Shown here: in pieces, positions 49,278 to 58,027 of the stretch
Numbering within the stretch: the stretch's first letter is position 1
How the letters are laid out: every line of letters begins with the position of its first letter
NCBI GenBank assembly: GCA_035689345.1
Contig: DASSLR010000049.1
Location: forward strand, 1 to 64,000
Reading direction: 5' to 3'
Length of the DNA stretch: 64,000 nt
Origin: CF-118 sp035689345
Lineage (GTDB): Bacteria > Chloroflexota > Dormibacteria > Dormibacterales > Dormibacteraceae
Notes under the pieces: generated by a model
Databases searched by the model: none
Seen by the model: the letters and a program-made list of their open reading frames with translations, nothing else
Told to the model about the DNA's origin: nothing
Program-made: the position numbers and the translations under genes

Positions 49278-50450
49278 ATGGCGGCTTTTCCTGAAGAGGA
49301 GTACGCGGACCGGCTCGCGCGCACGCGCAAGCGAATGGGCGAGGCCGGCGTCGACGTGCTGGTCATCACCGACCCGGCGAACATGAACTACCTGACCGGC
49401 TACGACGCGTGGTCGTTCTACGTGCCGCAGGCCGTCGTGGTGCCGGCGGGCAACGACCCTCCCTATTGGTACGGGCGCGGCATGGACGCGCAGTCCGCCG
49501 TGCTCACGACGACGCTGCCGAAGGACCACGTCCTCAGCTATGCCGACGATTACGTGGAGAACCCCGCCAAGCATCCGTTCCAGCACCTGGCGTCGGTGCT
49601 CCAGGAACACGGCCACGAGAGCGCGCGCATCGGCTACGAGGGCAACGCCTATTTCTTCACCGCCAAAAACCTTCAGGTCCTGACCGAGTCGCTGCCGCAG
49701 GCCAAGTTCACGGACATCGACCTGATGGTCAACTGGGTGCGCACGGTCAAGTCGGAGCGTGAGATCGCCGTCTTTCGGCAGGCCGCGCGAATCATCGAGA
49801 ACGTGATGCAGGTCGCCATCGACGCCGTCGAGGTGGGCGTGCGCCAGTGCGACGCGGCGGCGCTCATATCGCAGGCGCAGATCCGCGGCACGAGGGAGTT
49901 CGGCGGCGACGCGCCGGCCAACCCGCCGTCGATCCTGAGCGCCGAGAACGCGGCCACTCCTCACGCCTCGTGGACCGACCAGCCCTTCCGTCGGGACACG
50001 GCCACGTGCCTGGAGCTCAGCGGCTGCCGGCTTCGCTACCACTGCGCGATGTCACGCACTGTCTACCTCGGCAAGCCGCCCGCCGACATGCTGCGCGTCG
50101 CGGAGGCGACGAAAGAGGGCTACGAGGCGGCGCTCGCCACGGTCAAGCCCGGCGCGCTGTGCAGGGACGTCGCGGCCTCGTGGACGAAGACCATCAGCAA
50201 GCACGGCCTCTCCAAGCCTTCGCGCATCGGCTACTCGATCGGCGTGAACTATCCGCCCAACTGGGCCGACCACACCGCGAGCCTGCGCGAGATCGACGAC
50301 ACGGTGATGGAGCCGAACATGGTTTTCCACCTCATGCTCGGTATGTGGATGGAGGGCTGGGGCTTCGAGCTCAGCGATTGCTTCCGCGTCACCGAATCGG
50401 GCCATGAGGTCTTCGCCGACTTTCCGCGCCAGCTGTTCGTGAAAGAGTGA
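49278..50450 (+). CDS. M24 family peptidase-like protein (ectoine hydrolase DoeA-like)
   Basis: Creatinase/Xaa-Pro aminopeptidase fold, 390 residues. The N-terminal domain reads VLVITDPANMNYLTGYDAW and FYVPQAVVVPAGNDP, and RGMDAQSA; these blocks recall ectoine hydrolase DoeA/EutD more than proline peptidases. Where M24 metalloenzymes have two metal Asp residues, this protein has LELSGCRLRYHCAMSRTVYLG, again DoeA-like, so metal binding may be altered. It probably hydrolyses an amide or cyclic amidine. ATG 49278 with GAAGGAG is clear; upstream frame extensions are shadows. Confidence 0.85.
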   Translation: MAAFPEEEYADRLARTRKRMGEAGVDVLVITDPANMNYLTGYDAWSFYVPQAVVVPAGNDPPYWYGRGMDAQSAVLTTTLPKDHVLSYADDYVENPAKHPFQHLASVLQEHGHESARIGYEGNAYFFTAKNLQVLTESLPQAKFTDIDLMVNWVRTVKSEREIAVFRQAARIIENVMQVAIDAVEVGVRQCDAAALISQAQIRGTREFGGDAPANPPSILSAENAATPHASWTDQPFRRDTATCLELSGCRLRYHCAMSRTVYLGKPPADMLRVAEATKEGYEAALATVKPGALCRDVAASWTKTISKHGLSKPSRIGYSIGVNYPPNWADHTASLREIDDTVMEPNMVFHLMLGMWMEGWGFELSDCFRVTESGHEVFADFPRQLFVKE

Positions 50451-51172
50451 CGTCCCCGCTCGCGGTCGTCACGGGCGGGTCGCGTGGGATAGGCCGCGCG
50501 TTCGTGCTCGAAGCGGTGAAACGCGGCTACCGTGTCGTCTTCAGCTTCCGCAGCCGCGACGCGGACGCGGCGAACACCGTGGAGGCGGCCGCTTCGCTCG
50601 GCGGTGAGGCGACCAGCGTCAAGGCGGACCTCGGGCGATTCGAGGAGGTACAGATGGTCGCCGACGCGGCGCGCGCCCAGGGCCAGGTGAGCCTCCTCGT
50701 GAACAACGCAGGCATCGGCGAGGAGTTCACGCTCGAGCAGCTCACGCGCGAAGCCTGGGAGCGGTCGATCGCCATCAACCTGACCGCGCCGACATTTCTG
50801 GCCAAGGCTTTCAAGGCCGACCTGATCGCGCAGCACGGCGCGATCATCAACGTGAGCAGCGACGGTGGCGTCGCCGGCTCGCTGCATGGCGCTCCGTATG
50901 GCGCCACCAAGGCGGGCATCATCGGCCTGACCAAGACGCTCGCGCGCGAGCTCGCGCCGCACGTCCGGGTCAACGCCATCGCGCCCGGGCCGGTCGCCAC
51001 GGAGATGTGGTACGCGATCGATCCAGCGGTGCAGGAGCAGGTGATGGAGCGCGAGATGCCGCTGAAGCGCATCGCCCAGCCCGAGGACATCGCGCGTGCG
51101 GGCCTCGACATCGCCGCGTGGCCCGACGCCTCGGGCATCGTCGTCCTGCTGGACGGTGGAAGGATCATGTGA
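50447..51172 (+). CDS. SDR family oxidoreductase
   Basis: Short-chain dehydrogenase of 241 residues: TGGSRGIGRAFV, NNAGIG, Ser in NVSSDGGVAG, YGATK and IAPGPVATEMW. SFRSR after the second strand suggests NADP. GTGA overlaps at both ends join it to the M24 and SolA-like genes in one rightward string (48145-54727). It likely handles a keto or hydroxy intermediate of amine breakdown. Confidence 0.9.
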   Translation: MTSPLAVVTGGSRGIGRAFVLEAVKRGYRVVFSFRSRDADAANTVEAAASLGGEATSVKADLGRFEEVQMVADAARAQGQVSLLVNNAGIGEEFTLEQLTREAWERSIAINLTAPTFLAKAFKADLIAQHGAIINVSSDGGVAGSLHGAPYGATKAGIIGLTKTLARELAPHVRVNAIAPGPVATEMWYAIDPAVQEQVMEREMPLKRIAQPEDIARAGLDIAAWPDASGIVVLLDGGRIM

Positions 51173-52383
51173 GCATGGAAACCACGCGATTCGACGTGGC
51201 GGTCGTCGGCCTCGGCGCGATGGGAAGCATGGCCGCGTGGCGGCTCGCGTCGCGCGGCGCGAAGGTGATCGGCTTCGACCGCTACGAGCCGCCGCATTCG
51301 ATGGGCTCGTCGCACGGGCAGTCCCGCATCATCCGCAGCGCCTACTACGAAGGCCCGGGCTACGTGCCGCTGGTGCGCGAGGCATTCGAGCTTTGGCGTT
51401 TGCTGGAACGCGAGTCTGGCGACTCGATACTGACCATGACCGGCGCGCTGATGATCGGGCCGCCCGATTCGGAGCTCGTGTCGGGCTCATTGGTGTCGGC
51501 GCGCGAGTGGGGCCTCGAGCACGAGGTGCTCCAGCCGGCCGATGTGCACCGGCGCTTCCCGAGGTACCGGCTGCGCGACGACGAGATGGCGGTTTACGAC
51601 GTGGCCGCCGGGTTCGTGCGGCCCGAGAAGGCGGTCGGCGCCGCTCTCGACCGCGCCCGCGCGCTGGGCGCCGAGATTCACACGGACGTCGCCGTCGATC
51701 GGGTCGAGCCCGGCGTTGTCCAGATCGGCCGCAAGACGCTGCGCGTGAGTCACGTCATCGTCTGCACAGGCGCCTGGAACTCCACCGGCGTCCTGCCGCA
51801 GCTCGACATGCCGCTCGAGGTGACGCGCCAGTGCATGGTGTGGTTCCGCCCGCGCACTCCGGCGCTGCACACGCCCGAGGCCGCGCCGGTTTTCGTCCAC
51901 GGCACGACGGGCGATGCCATCCACGCCTACGGATTTCCGTCGGTCGACGGCGAGACCGTGAAGATCGGCGTCTCAGGCGACCACGGACCCGAGCACCCGG
52001 ACGCCATCGACCGCGTCGTGTACCCCGCCGACGTGGAACCGGCCGTGCGCTACGCCGCGACCGCCCTGCCCGACCTCGATCCCGAGCCCGTGCGCTCGGT
52101 CATCTGCCTGCAGGAGAACTCGCCGGACCGGCACTTCGTGATCGGCACGCTCGAGCGCGGGCTGAGCGTACTGGCCGGCTTCTCGGGACACGGGTTCAAG
52201 TTCGCGCCGGTGATCGGCGACGTCGCGGCCGACCTCGCGCTGGACGGAGGCACATCGCGGCCGATCGAGCAGTTCGCGCCGAATCGGTTCGCGAGCCCCC
52301 ACCCTGCCCTGCGCGCCAGGCGCGACCAGGACGCGTTTCTCGCGCCTAATTTGCGCCCCCAGAGGGGGAGGGAAAAGCGGTGA
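51169..52383 (+). CDS. solA: monomeric sarcosine / N-methyltryptophan oxidase-like flavoprotein
   Basis: FAD amine oxidase of 404 residues. VVGLGAMGSMAAWRLA at the N-terminus and SSHGQSRIIRSAYYEG are hallmark blocks; Cys313 in VICLQENSPDRHFVIG aligns with the cysteine that binds FAD covalently in monomeric sarcosine oxidase and SolA. GFSGHGFKFAPVIG is the C-terminal flavin loop. It oxidises secondary N-methyl amines to aldehyde, amine and hydrogen peroxide. Residues from about 375 on (ASPHPALRARRDQDAFLAP) look like a foreign tail encoded by CCC-rich repeat-like DNA. Confidence 0.9.
   Translation: MSMETTRFDVAVVGLGAMGSMAAWRLASRGAKVIGFDRYEPPHSMGSSHGQSRIIRSAYYEGPGYVPLVREAFELWRLLERESGDSILTMTGALMIGPPDSELVSGSLVSAREWGLEHEVLQPADVHRRFPRYRLRDDEMAVYDVAAGFVRPEKAVGAALDRARALGAEIHTDVAVDRVEPGVVQIGRKTLRVSHVIVCTGAWNSTGVLPQLDMPLEVTRQCMVWFRPRTPALHTPEAAPVFVHGTTGDAIHAYGFPSVDGETVKIGVSGDHGPEHPDAIDRVVYPADVEPAVRYAATALPDLDPEPVRSVICLQENSPDRHFVIGTLERGLSVLAGFSGHGFKFAPVIGDVAADLALDGGTSRPIEQFAPNRFASPHPALRARRDQDAFLAPNLRPQRGREKR
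52291..52374. repeat. degenerate CCCTCTCCC-like repeat inside the solA-like 3' end
   Basis: CCCCCACCCTGCCCT starts near 52296 and a small hairpin CCCCC-AGA-GGGGG follows at 52356-52368, echoing the CACCCTGACCCTCCC layout of the repeats at 34137 and 59371. It encodes the unusual last 25-30 residues of the oxidase. Similarity is loose. Confidence 0.35.
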
Positions 52384-53606
52384 AGGTCATCGTCGTCGGC
52401 GCCGGGCTGTCCGGCCTGGTCGCCGCCACCGAGATCCAGGCCGCGGGCCACGAGGTGATCGTGCTCGAGGCGCGCGACCGCGTCGGCGGACGGGTTTTCA
52501 CGCTGCGCGAGGGCTTTGCCGAGGGCCAGTTCGCCGACATCGGCGCCGAGATCATCTACCACGGCCAGAACAACATCGCCGACCTCGCGGCGAAGCACGG
52601 GGTCGAGCTGAGCGACGAGTTCAGCCTCGGCACCGACGTGCCCGACCTGATCTTCGGCGGCGAGCGCCTCGACCGCGCGGCCGCGGCCGAAATCGTGAAC
52701 GAGCTGCGCGCGGCGATCAAGAAGACGAAGCCGGCCCACTACGAGTCGGTCGCCCAGTGGTTGCGGCGGGCGCGGGTCTCGGGCCAGGCCGAGCTCTTGC
52801 TCGCGGCGATCGCCCAGTCGACTCCGGCCGCGCCTCTGCGCACCGCCGACGCGCAGGAGCTGAACGTCGAGCTCTCCTGGGGCGAGGCGTATCGGAAGAT
52901 CAAGGGCGGCAACGACACGCTGCCCCGCACCATCGCCAGGAAGGTCGACGTCCGGTTGCGGCGTCCGGTGCGGGTGGTGGGGTGGGGCGGTGGGGCCGTC
53001 ACCGTCGAGACCGACGGCGAGACCTTTCACGCCGATCGCGTCGTCGTCACCGTGCCGGGTCCGCTCGTGTCCGAGCTCGGCTTCGAGCCGGCGCTGCCGG
53101 CGGACAAGGTGCGCGCGCTGCTGCAGCTGCGTTACGGCAACGCGACCCGCCTGGTGGTGCAGTACGCCGAGCGCGACCTCGTGAAGAACGCGATCGGGTC
53201 AGGCTGCTTCACCGACCGGATGCCCGGCTTCATCATGGAGCAGACCGTGCACCAGAAAGGCGAGCACATCATCGTCGCCGGCCTGGCGGCGGGCGACATC
53301 GAACCTTCAGGCATGACCGATGCCGAGATCCTCGACAGCGTCGACGCGACGATGAGCTCGGTCGTGGGCAAACCGATCAAGCGCGTCTTCGGCTTCGTGA
53401 AGAGCTGGACCCATGACCCGTGGTCGCGGGCCGTGGTGCGCGCACCCATCGGCGATCAGCGCGACACCGTGCTGCCTCTCATCGCCGCGCCGCTGGACGG
53501 CCGCGTGTTCTTCGCGGGCGAGCACACCGACAACCGGGTCGGCCCGGGCGGCATGGAAGGCGCGATCAAGTCGGGCTACCGGGTGGCGCGTGAGGTGCTG
53601 GCGTGA
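52380..53606 (+). CDS. flavin monoamine oxidase family protein
   Basis: Flavin amine oxidase of 408 residues: VIVVGAGLSGLVAATEIQAAG, the GG loop VLEARDRVGGRVFTL and the C-terminal GRVFFAGEHTDNRVGPGGMEGA give both FAD motifs. It oxidises a primary or secondary amine to an imine with release of ammonia. Its GTG start overlaps the SolA-like stop and its own stop overlaps the aminotransferase. Two amine oxidases in tandem suggest successive oxidation of one compound or two related ones. Confidence 0.9.
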   Translation: MKVIVVGAGLSGLVAATEIQAAGHEVIVLEARDRVGGRVFTLREGFAEGQFADIGAEIIYHGQNNIADLAAKHGVELSDEFSLGTDVPDLIFGGERLDRAAAAEIVNELRAAIKKTKPAHYESVAQWLRRARVSGQAELLLAAIAQSTPAAPLRTADAQELNVELSWGEAYRKIKGGNDTLPRTIARKVDVRLRRPVRVVGWGGGAVTVETDGETFHADRVVVTVPGPLVSELGFEPALPADKVRALLQLRYGNATRLVVQYAERDLVKNAIGSGCFTDRMPGFIMEQTVHQKGEHIIVAGLAAGDIEPSGMTDAEILDSVDATMSSVVGKPIKRVFGFVKSWTHDPWSRAVVRAPIGDQRDTVLPLIAAPLDGRVFFAGEHTDNRVGPGGMEGAIKSGYRVAREVLA

Positions 53607-54727
53607 CGAAGCGCGACGACCGCGAGTTCCTGATGATCCCCGGCCCGGTCTCGGTCGATGACGAGGTGCTCGAGGCTCTCTCCCTGCCCGTCCGTGCGCA
53701 TTACGGCGAGGGCTGGACCGAGCTGTACAAGCGCTGCACCGCGGGCATGAAGCAGGTGTTCAGAACGTCGGGCGACGTCCACCTCATCTTCGGCTCGGGT
53801 ATGGCGGGAATCGAGACGTGCCTCGCGAGCGTGCTTGGGCCGGGCGATGAGGTGCTGGTGGCGACGAACGGCCTGTTCGGCGATCGCATGGCGGACGTCG
53901 CGGAGGCCAACGGGATGACTGTCCACCGGGTGCGGCCGGAGCTGGCGCACGCCGTGACCGAGGCGATGGTGCGCAAGGCGCTGGCCGAGCACCCGGGCGT
54001 GCGCGCGGTGTGCGTGGTGCATCACGAGACGTCGGTGGGCGTGTTGAACGAGGTACGGGGCATCTGCGGGGCGGCGCGCGAGCACGGGGCGCTGACAATC
54101 GTCGACGGCATCTCGTCGGTGGGTGGCGTGCCCTTCGAGATGGATGCCTGGAACGTCGACCTGTGCGTGACCGTCGCCAACAAGTGCATTGGCGGCGCGA
54201 TCGGCGTGGCGCCCGTGGCGGCTGGGCAGCGCGCCCTGGAGGCGCTGGACGATGGCCGGCCGAAGGCGGCCGGCTGGTACCTGAACCTCGCCACCTGGCG
54301 CAAGTTCACGAAGGAGTGGGGTTCGTGGCACCCGCATCCGACCACGATGCCGACGAACGTGATCGAGGCGTTCGACGTCGCGCTGGCCGGACTCCTCAAG
54401 GAAGGCGTGGAGAATCGCTGGCGGCGGCTGGCTGCGGCGCGCGACCGCGTGCGCGGCGGGCTGGAGGAGATGGGCTTCCCGATGCTTACGCCGGTCGAGA
54501 TCGCATCGCCGGTCACGACGGCCTCTTACGGATTGCCCGGGATGGACCTCGCCGACTACTCGGCTTACCTGCTGCGCGAGCACAACATCCACATCGGCGG
54601 CGGGCTCGGCGAGCTGTCGGGCAAGATCTTTCGCGTTGGCCACATGGGCCGCGCCGCGGAGCCGGGGGCGATCGACCGCTACCTGCGCGCGACCGCGGAC
54701 TACGTGGAGAAGAACGGCCTCAGCTAG
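53603..54727 (+). CDS. alanine-glyoxylate / serine-glyoxylate type aminotransferase
   Basis: Class V PLP aminotransferase of 374 residues. PLP lysine Lys194 in VTVANKCIGG, cofactor Asp168 in IVDGISSVGG, and the opening MIPGPVSVDDEVLEAL typical of the alanine-glyoxylate/serine-pyruvate group. It transfers an amino group to glyoxylate or pyruvate. Last of the rightward string, it probably disposes of glyoxylate or amino groups made by the two upstream amine oxidases. Followed by repeat pair C. Confidence 0.92.
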   Translation: MTKRDDREFLMIPGPVSVDDEVLEALSLPVRAHYGEGWTELYKRCTAGMKQVFRTSGDVHLIFGSGMAGIETCLASVLGPGDEVLVATNGLFGDRMADVAEANGMTVHRVRPELAHAVTEAMVRKALAEHPGVRAVCVVHHETSVGVLNEVRGICGAAREHGALTIVDGISSVGGVPFEMDAWNVDLCVTVANKCIGGAIGVAPVAAGQRALEALDDGRPKAAGWYLNLATWRKFTKEWGSWHPHPTTMPTNVIEAFDVALAGLLKEGVENRWRRLAAARDRVRGGLEEMGFPMLTPVEIASPVTTASYGLPGMDLADYSAYLLREHNIHIGGGLGELSGKIFRVGHMGRAAEPGAIDRYLRATADYVEKNGLS

Positions 54728-54735
54728 TCCCAATA

Positions 54736-54796
54736 GCGGTTTGTGCACAAAAGCGCGTTATGCGGCCGGAATCTCACGCGTTTGTGCACAAAAGCG
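54736..54796. repeat. paired GTGCAC repeat, pair C
   Basis: Two palindromic units, GCGGTTTGTGCACAAAAGCG (54736 on) and CGCGTTTGTGCACAAAAGCG (54777-54796), with GTGCAC centres 41 bases apart (54743 and 54784). They differ mainly in the first three bases. The pair fills the convergent gap between the aminotransferase and E2 genes. Same class as the pairs at 21992 and 40034. Confidence 0.85.
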
Positions 54797-54826
54797 TCCA
54801 AAGCGCACTCTCCGAGGCGGCCGCCG

Positions 54827-56044
54827 CTAGAGCTTGAGGCTCGCGGGGCTCCAGTCCTCGATGCCCTTCGAGACGGCGTTCAAGAAGCGAGACGCGGCCA
54901 GGCCGTCGACGATGCGGTGGTCGAAGGACATCGTGAGGTTCATGATCGGCCGGATCACGATCTCGTCATCGACCACCACCGGTCGCTTGCGGATGGACTC
55001 GGTGCTGAGGATGGCCGCCTGCGGCTGGTTGATGATCGACTGACCGGCGACGGAGCCCAGCGCGCCCGTGTTGTTGAGGGTGAACGTGCCGCCGCGCACG
55101 TCCTCAGGCTTCAGCTGCTTGTTGCGCGCGCGGTTGGCGATGTCGTTGATGGCGTGCGCGAGGTCGGTGAAGCCCATGAGGTCGGCGTCCTTGATGACGG
55201 GCACGATGAGCGCGTCCTCGAGCGCGACCGCGATGCCCATGTTCACGTAGTGATGGAGCACGATGCCCTCTTCGGTCCAGGTGCTGTTGAGGTACGGGTT
55301 CTTCAGAAGCGCGTCGCTGACGATCTGCACGAAGAAAGGCACGTAGGACAGCGCGAAGCCGTAGCGCGCCTGGAACTCCTCTTTGTTGGCCTCGCGATAC
55401 GCCTGCAGCCTGGTGGTGTCGACCTCGCGCAGCGACCAGGCATGCGGCGACGTGCTGACGCTGCGGACCATGTGGTCGGCGATCTGCCGGCGGACGGCGG
55501 TGATGCGGACGAGCTCGTCGCCGCGCTCGCCAGTGCGTTGCCGGGCTGCAGGCGCAGCTGGAGCCGGACGCTTTGCGAGGTATGCCTGAACGTCCTCGCG
55601 CGTGACCCTGCCGCCGGGTCCGGTGCCGGGGATCTGCGAAAGGTCGAGGTTGTTGTCCTGCACCAGCTTGCGCACCGCGGGGCTGATGCGGGCGCCGTCC
55701 GCGGGCGGTGGCGGCGCGACGCGCGCGGGTTCTGGCTTCGCGACGGCCGGCGTCGGGGGCGCCGGAGCCGGAGTCGGAGCGGGCGATGGAGTCGCCGCCG
55801 CGCCTTCCACCTCCATCTCGGCCAGCGCCGCGCCGACGGGCACGGTCTGCCCGGGCTGCACTTCGATGCGGACCAGCCGGCCCTCGAAAGGAGACGGGAT
55901 CTCGGCGTTGACCTTGTCCGTGACGACCTCGACGATCGGCTCGTCGCGCCGCACCATGTCGCCTTCCTGCTTGAGCCAGCGGTCGACGGTGCCTTCGGTG
56001 ACGGACTCGCCGAGCTGCGGCATCTTGAGTGTGGTGCGGCCCAT
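54827..56044 (-). CDS. 2-oxoacid dehydrogenase E2 (dihydrolipoamide acyltransferase)
   Basis: Core enzyme of 405 residues. Lipoyl domain 1-80 with lipoyl Lys44 (VTDKVNAEI), a Pro/Ala-rich linker, a peripheral subunit-binding domain (ISPAVRKLVQDNNLDLSQI, about 123-160), and a catalytic domain with the DHRIVDG motif (His376, Asp380). It transfers the acyl group from E1-bound intermediates to CoA. The linked E1 genes lie 8 kb away on the other strand (45112-47165) and no E3 is present. ATG 56044 has a TAAAAT -10 just upstream. Confidence 0.94.
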   Translation of the reverse strand: MGRTTLKMPQLGESVTEGTVDRWLKQEGDMVRRDEPIVEVVTDKVNAEIPSPFEGRLVRIEVQPGQTVPVGAALAEMEVEGAAATPSPAPTPAPAPPTPAVAKPEPARVAPPPPADGARISPAVRKLVQDNNLDLSQIPGTGPGGRVTREDVQAYLAKRPAPAAPAARQRTGERGDELVRITAVRRQIADHMVRSVSTSPHAWSLREVDTTRLQAYREANKEEFQARYGFALSYVPFFVQIVSDALLKNPYLNSTWTEEGIVLHHYVNMGIAVALEDALIVPVIKDADLMGFTDLAHAINDIANRARNKQLKPEDVRGGTFTLNNTGALGSVAGQSIINQPQAAILSTESIRKRPVVVDDEIVIRPIMNLTMSFDHRIVDGLAASRFLNAVSKGIEDWSPASLKL

Positions 56045-56056
56045 GCGCTTCTCGGG

Positions 56057-56076
56057 ATTTTAGTGTCGACTAGGAT
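56057..56076. promoter_or_regulatory. divergent -10 boxes between E2 and F420-type gene
   Basis: Leftward TAAAAT (56062 to 56057, five of six consensus bases) lies 12 bases before the E2 ATG. Rightward TAGGAT (56071-56076) lies 24 bases before ATG 56101, which has AAGGAGG. The -35 regions are weak on both sides. Confidence 0.45.
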
Positions 56077-56100
56077 TCGAAGGAACAAGGAGGGAACGAG

Positions 56101-57036
56101 ATGAGCCGCCGCTTCCGCTTCGGCATCTGCACCGACCAGAACATGACGTGGGACAAGACGGTCGAGCGCTGGCGGCTGTTCGAGAAGCTGGGCTTCGAAA
56201 GCGCGTGGCTGTGCGATCACCTCATCCAGCCGAGCCGGCCGACAGGCCCCTACTTCGAGGCATGGACGCTGCTCGCGGGCCTCGCCGTCGAGACCACGAA
56301 GATCCGCATCGGCATCCTCGTCACCTCGAACACGTTTCGCTTTCCGCAGATCGTGGCCAAAATGGCGACGACCGTCGACCACATCTCGAAGGGCCGCCTC
56401 GAGATCGGGCTGGGCGCCGGCTGGTACGAGCCGGAGCACACGATGTTCGGCATCCCGTTCCCGGAGACGAAGGAGCTCGTGAGCCGCTTCAAGGAGGCGG
56501 TGCAGGTCGTCGATCTGCTGACGCGCGAGGACACGAGCTCGTTCGACGGCGAGTACTACCAGCTGCGCGGCGCCACCTCGCGGCCCGCCAGCGTGCAGAA
56601 GCCGCGACCGCCGTTGGTGCTGGGCGCGTTCGGCCCTCGGATGCTGAAGATCGTCGCCAAGTACGCGGATGTCTGGAATGCGTTCGGCACGCCCGAGGAG
56701 ATGCGCGAGCGCAACCAGATGCTGGACGACTACTGCCGCGAGATCGGACGCGACCCGGACACCCTCGACCGCTCGCTCTACTACTGGGTGCCCAAGGCCG
56801 ACCTCGACCCGTGGGTTTCGAAAGACGCTTTCCACAGCGTGCTCGAGCCGTACGTCGAAGCGGGCGTCAACCAGTTCATCCTCGACCAGCCCGGCGACAA
56901 GCAGATCAACCAGCTCGACTGGGTCGCGGCCGAAGTCCTACCGAAGTACGCCAAGGAGAAGCCGCGCACGGTTGAACACGTGGCGGCCGGCAAGATCGAC
57001 ACGAAGGACTGGAAGAAGCCCGTCGACCACCTGTGA
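56101..57036 (+). CDS. LLM class F420-dependent oxidoreductase
   Basis: Luciferase-like TIM-barrel oxidoreductase of 311 residues. Motifs: RFGICTDQNMTWDKTVE at the start, ESAWLCDHL, GRLEIGLGAGWYEPEH and PLVLGAFGPRMLKIVAKYAD, typical of F420-dependent members (a flavin version remains possible). It would transfer hydride between F420 and a small organic substrate. AAGGAGG stands well placed before the ATG. The stop overlaps the esterase start (GTGA). Confidence 0.9.
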   Translation: MSRRFRFGICTDQNMTWDKTVERWRLFEKLGFESAWLCDHLIQPSRPTGPYFEAWTLLAGLAVETTKIRIGILVTSNTFRFPQIVAKMATTVDHISKGRLEIGLGAGWYEPEHTMFGIPFPETKELVSRFKEAVQVVDLLTREDTSSFDGEYYQLRGATSRPASVQKPRPPLVLGAFGPRMLKIVAKYADVWNAFGTPEEMRERNQMLDDYCREIGRDPDTLDRSLYYWVPKADLDPWVSKDAFHSVLEPYVEAGVNQFILDQPGDKQINQLDWVAAEVLPKYAKEKPRTVEHVAAGKIDTKDWKKPVDHL

Positions 57037-58007
57037 GCGCAACAGACGTGGCGACCGCCGGTGGCGTGAATCAGGAGGACATCGAAGAAGCCAGGGCGTT
57101 CAACGTGCAGCTCGAGGCACTGATCGCGACAGTGCCCACGATCATCGAAATCGGCGCTCCGGAGGCACGTCGACTGAGGCGCGAGGGCAAGGGCATCTTC
57201 CCGGCGCCCGTCTTCCTCGAAGAGGCTAGGGACATATCGGTCGAGGGGCGCGGTGGCCGGATTCCTGTCCGCGTGGTTCGCCCGGCCGGGAGCGCGGTGG
57301 GCATCTACCTGCACATCCACGGCGGAGGCTGGGCGCTGGGCGCCGCTGACATGCAGGACGTGGCGCTCAAGTCGCTGGCCGACGCGACTGGGCTGGTTGC
57401 TGCGAGCATCGGCTACCGGCTCGCGCCCGAGCATCCATATCCCGCCGGACAGGACGATTGCGAGGACGCCGTGCTGCACCTGTTGAAGCACGGCGAGGAG
57501 TTGCTGGATGCTCCGCCGAGGTTTGCCATCGGTGGCGAGTCCGCAGGAGCGCATCTCTCCGTGACCACCCTTCTCCGCCTGCGCGACCGGCACGACATTC
57601 GGGGCACGATCGCGGCCGCGAATCTCGTTTACGGCGCCTACGCCATGAATGGCACGCCGAGCCAGGTGCTGTGGGGCGACCGCAACCTCGTGCTGTCGGG
57701 GCCGATCATCGATTGGTTCCGCAAGAGCTACACCCCAGGTATGACCATGGAGCAGCGCCGCGATCCGGACATCTCGCCGCTCTTCGCGAGGCTCCATGAC
57801 ATGCCGCGAGCGCTGTTCACCGTCGGAACTCTGGATCCGCTGATCGACGACACGCTCTTCATGAGCGAGCGCTGGCGTATCGCCGGCAATGAGGCCGAGG
57901 TCGCCATATATCCCGAAGGGGTGCATGCATTCAACGGGTACCCGACTGGACTCGGCCGCAAGGCGAACGCTCACCAGTACGAGTTCTTGCGCCAGGCCCT
58001 GACGTAG
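57033..58007 (+). CDS. alpha/beta hydrolase, HSL-type esterase
   Basis: Esterase of the hormone-sensitive lipase family, 324 residues. Oxyanion motif HGGGW (96-100), nucleophile Ser170 in GESAG, Asp268 in GTLDPLIDD and His298 in GVHAF complete the triad. It hydrolyses short-chain esters or amides in the cytosol. The GTG start is coupled to the F420-type oxidoreductase. The first 60 residues form a helical cap. Confidence 0.92.
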   Translation: MSATDVATAGGVNQEDIEEARAFNVQLEALIATVPTIIEIGAPEARRLRREGKGIFPAPVFLEEARDISVEGRGGRIPVRVVRPAGSAVGIYLHIHGGGWALGAADMQDVALKSLADATGLVAASIGYRLAPEHPYPAGQDDCEDAVLHLLKHGEELLDAPPRFAIGGESAGAHLSVTTLLRLRDRHDIRGTIAAANLVYGAYAMNGTPSQVLWGDRNLVLSGPIIDWFRKSYTPGMTMEQRRDPDISPLFARLHDMPRALFTVGTLDPLIDDTLFMSERWRIAGNEAEVAIYPEGVHAFNGYPTGLGRKANAHQYEFLRQALT

Positions 58008-58027
58008 CCGCCGGCCGAGGCGACGCT

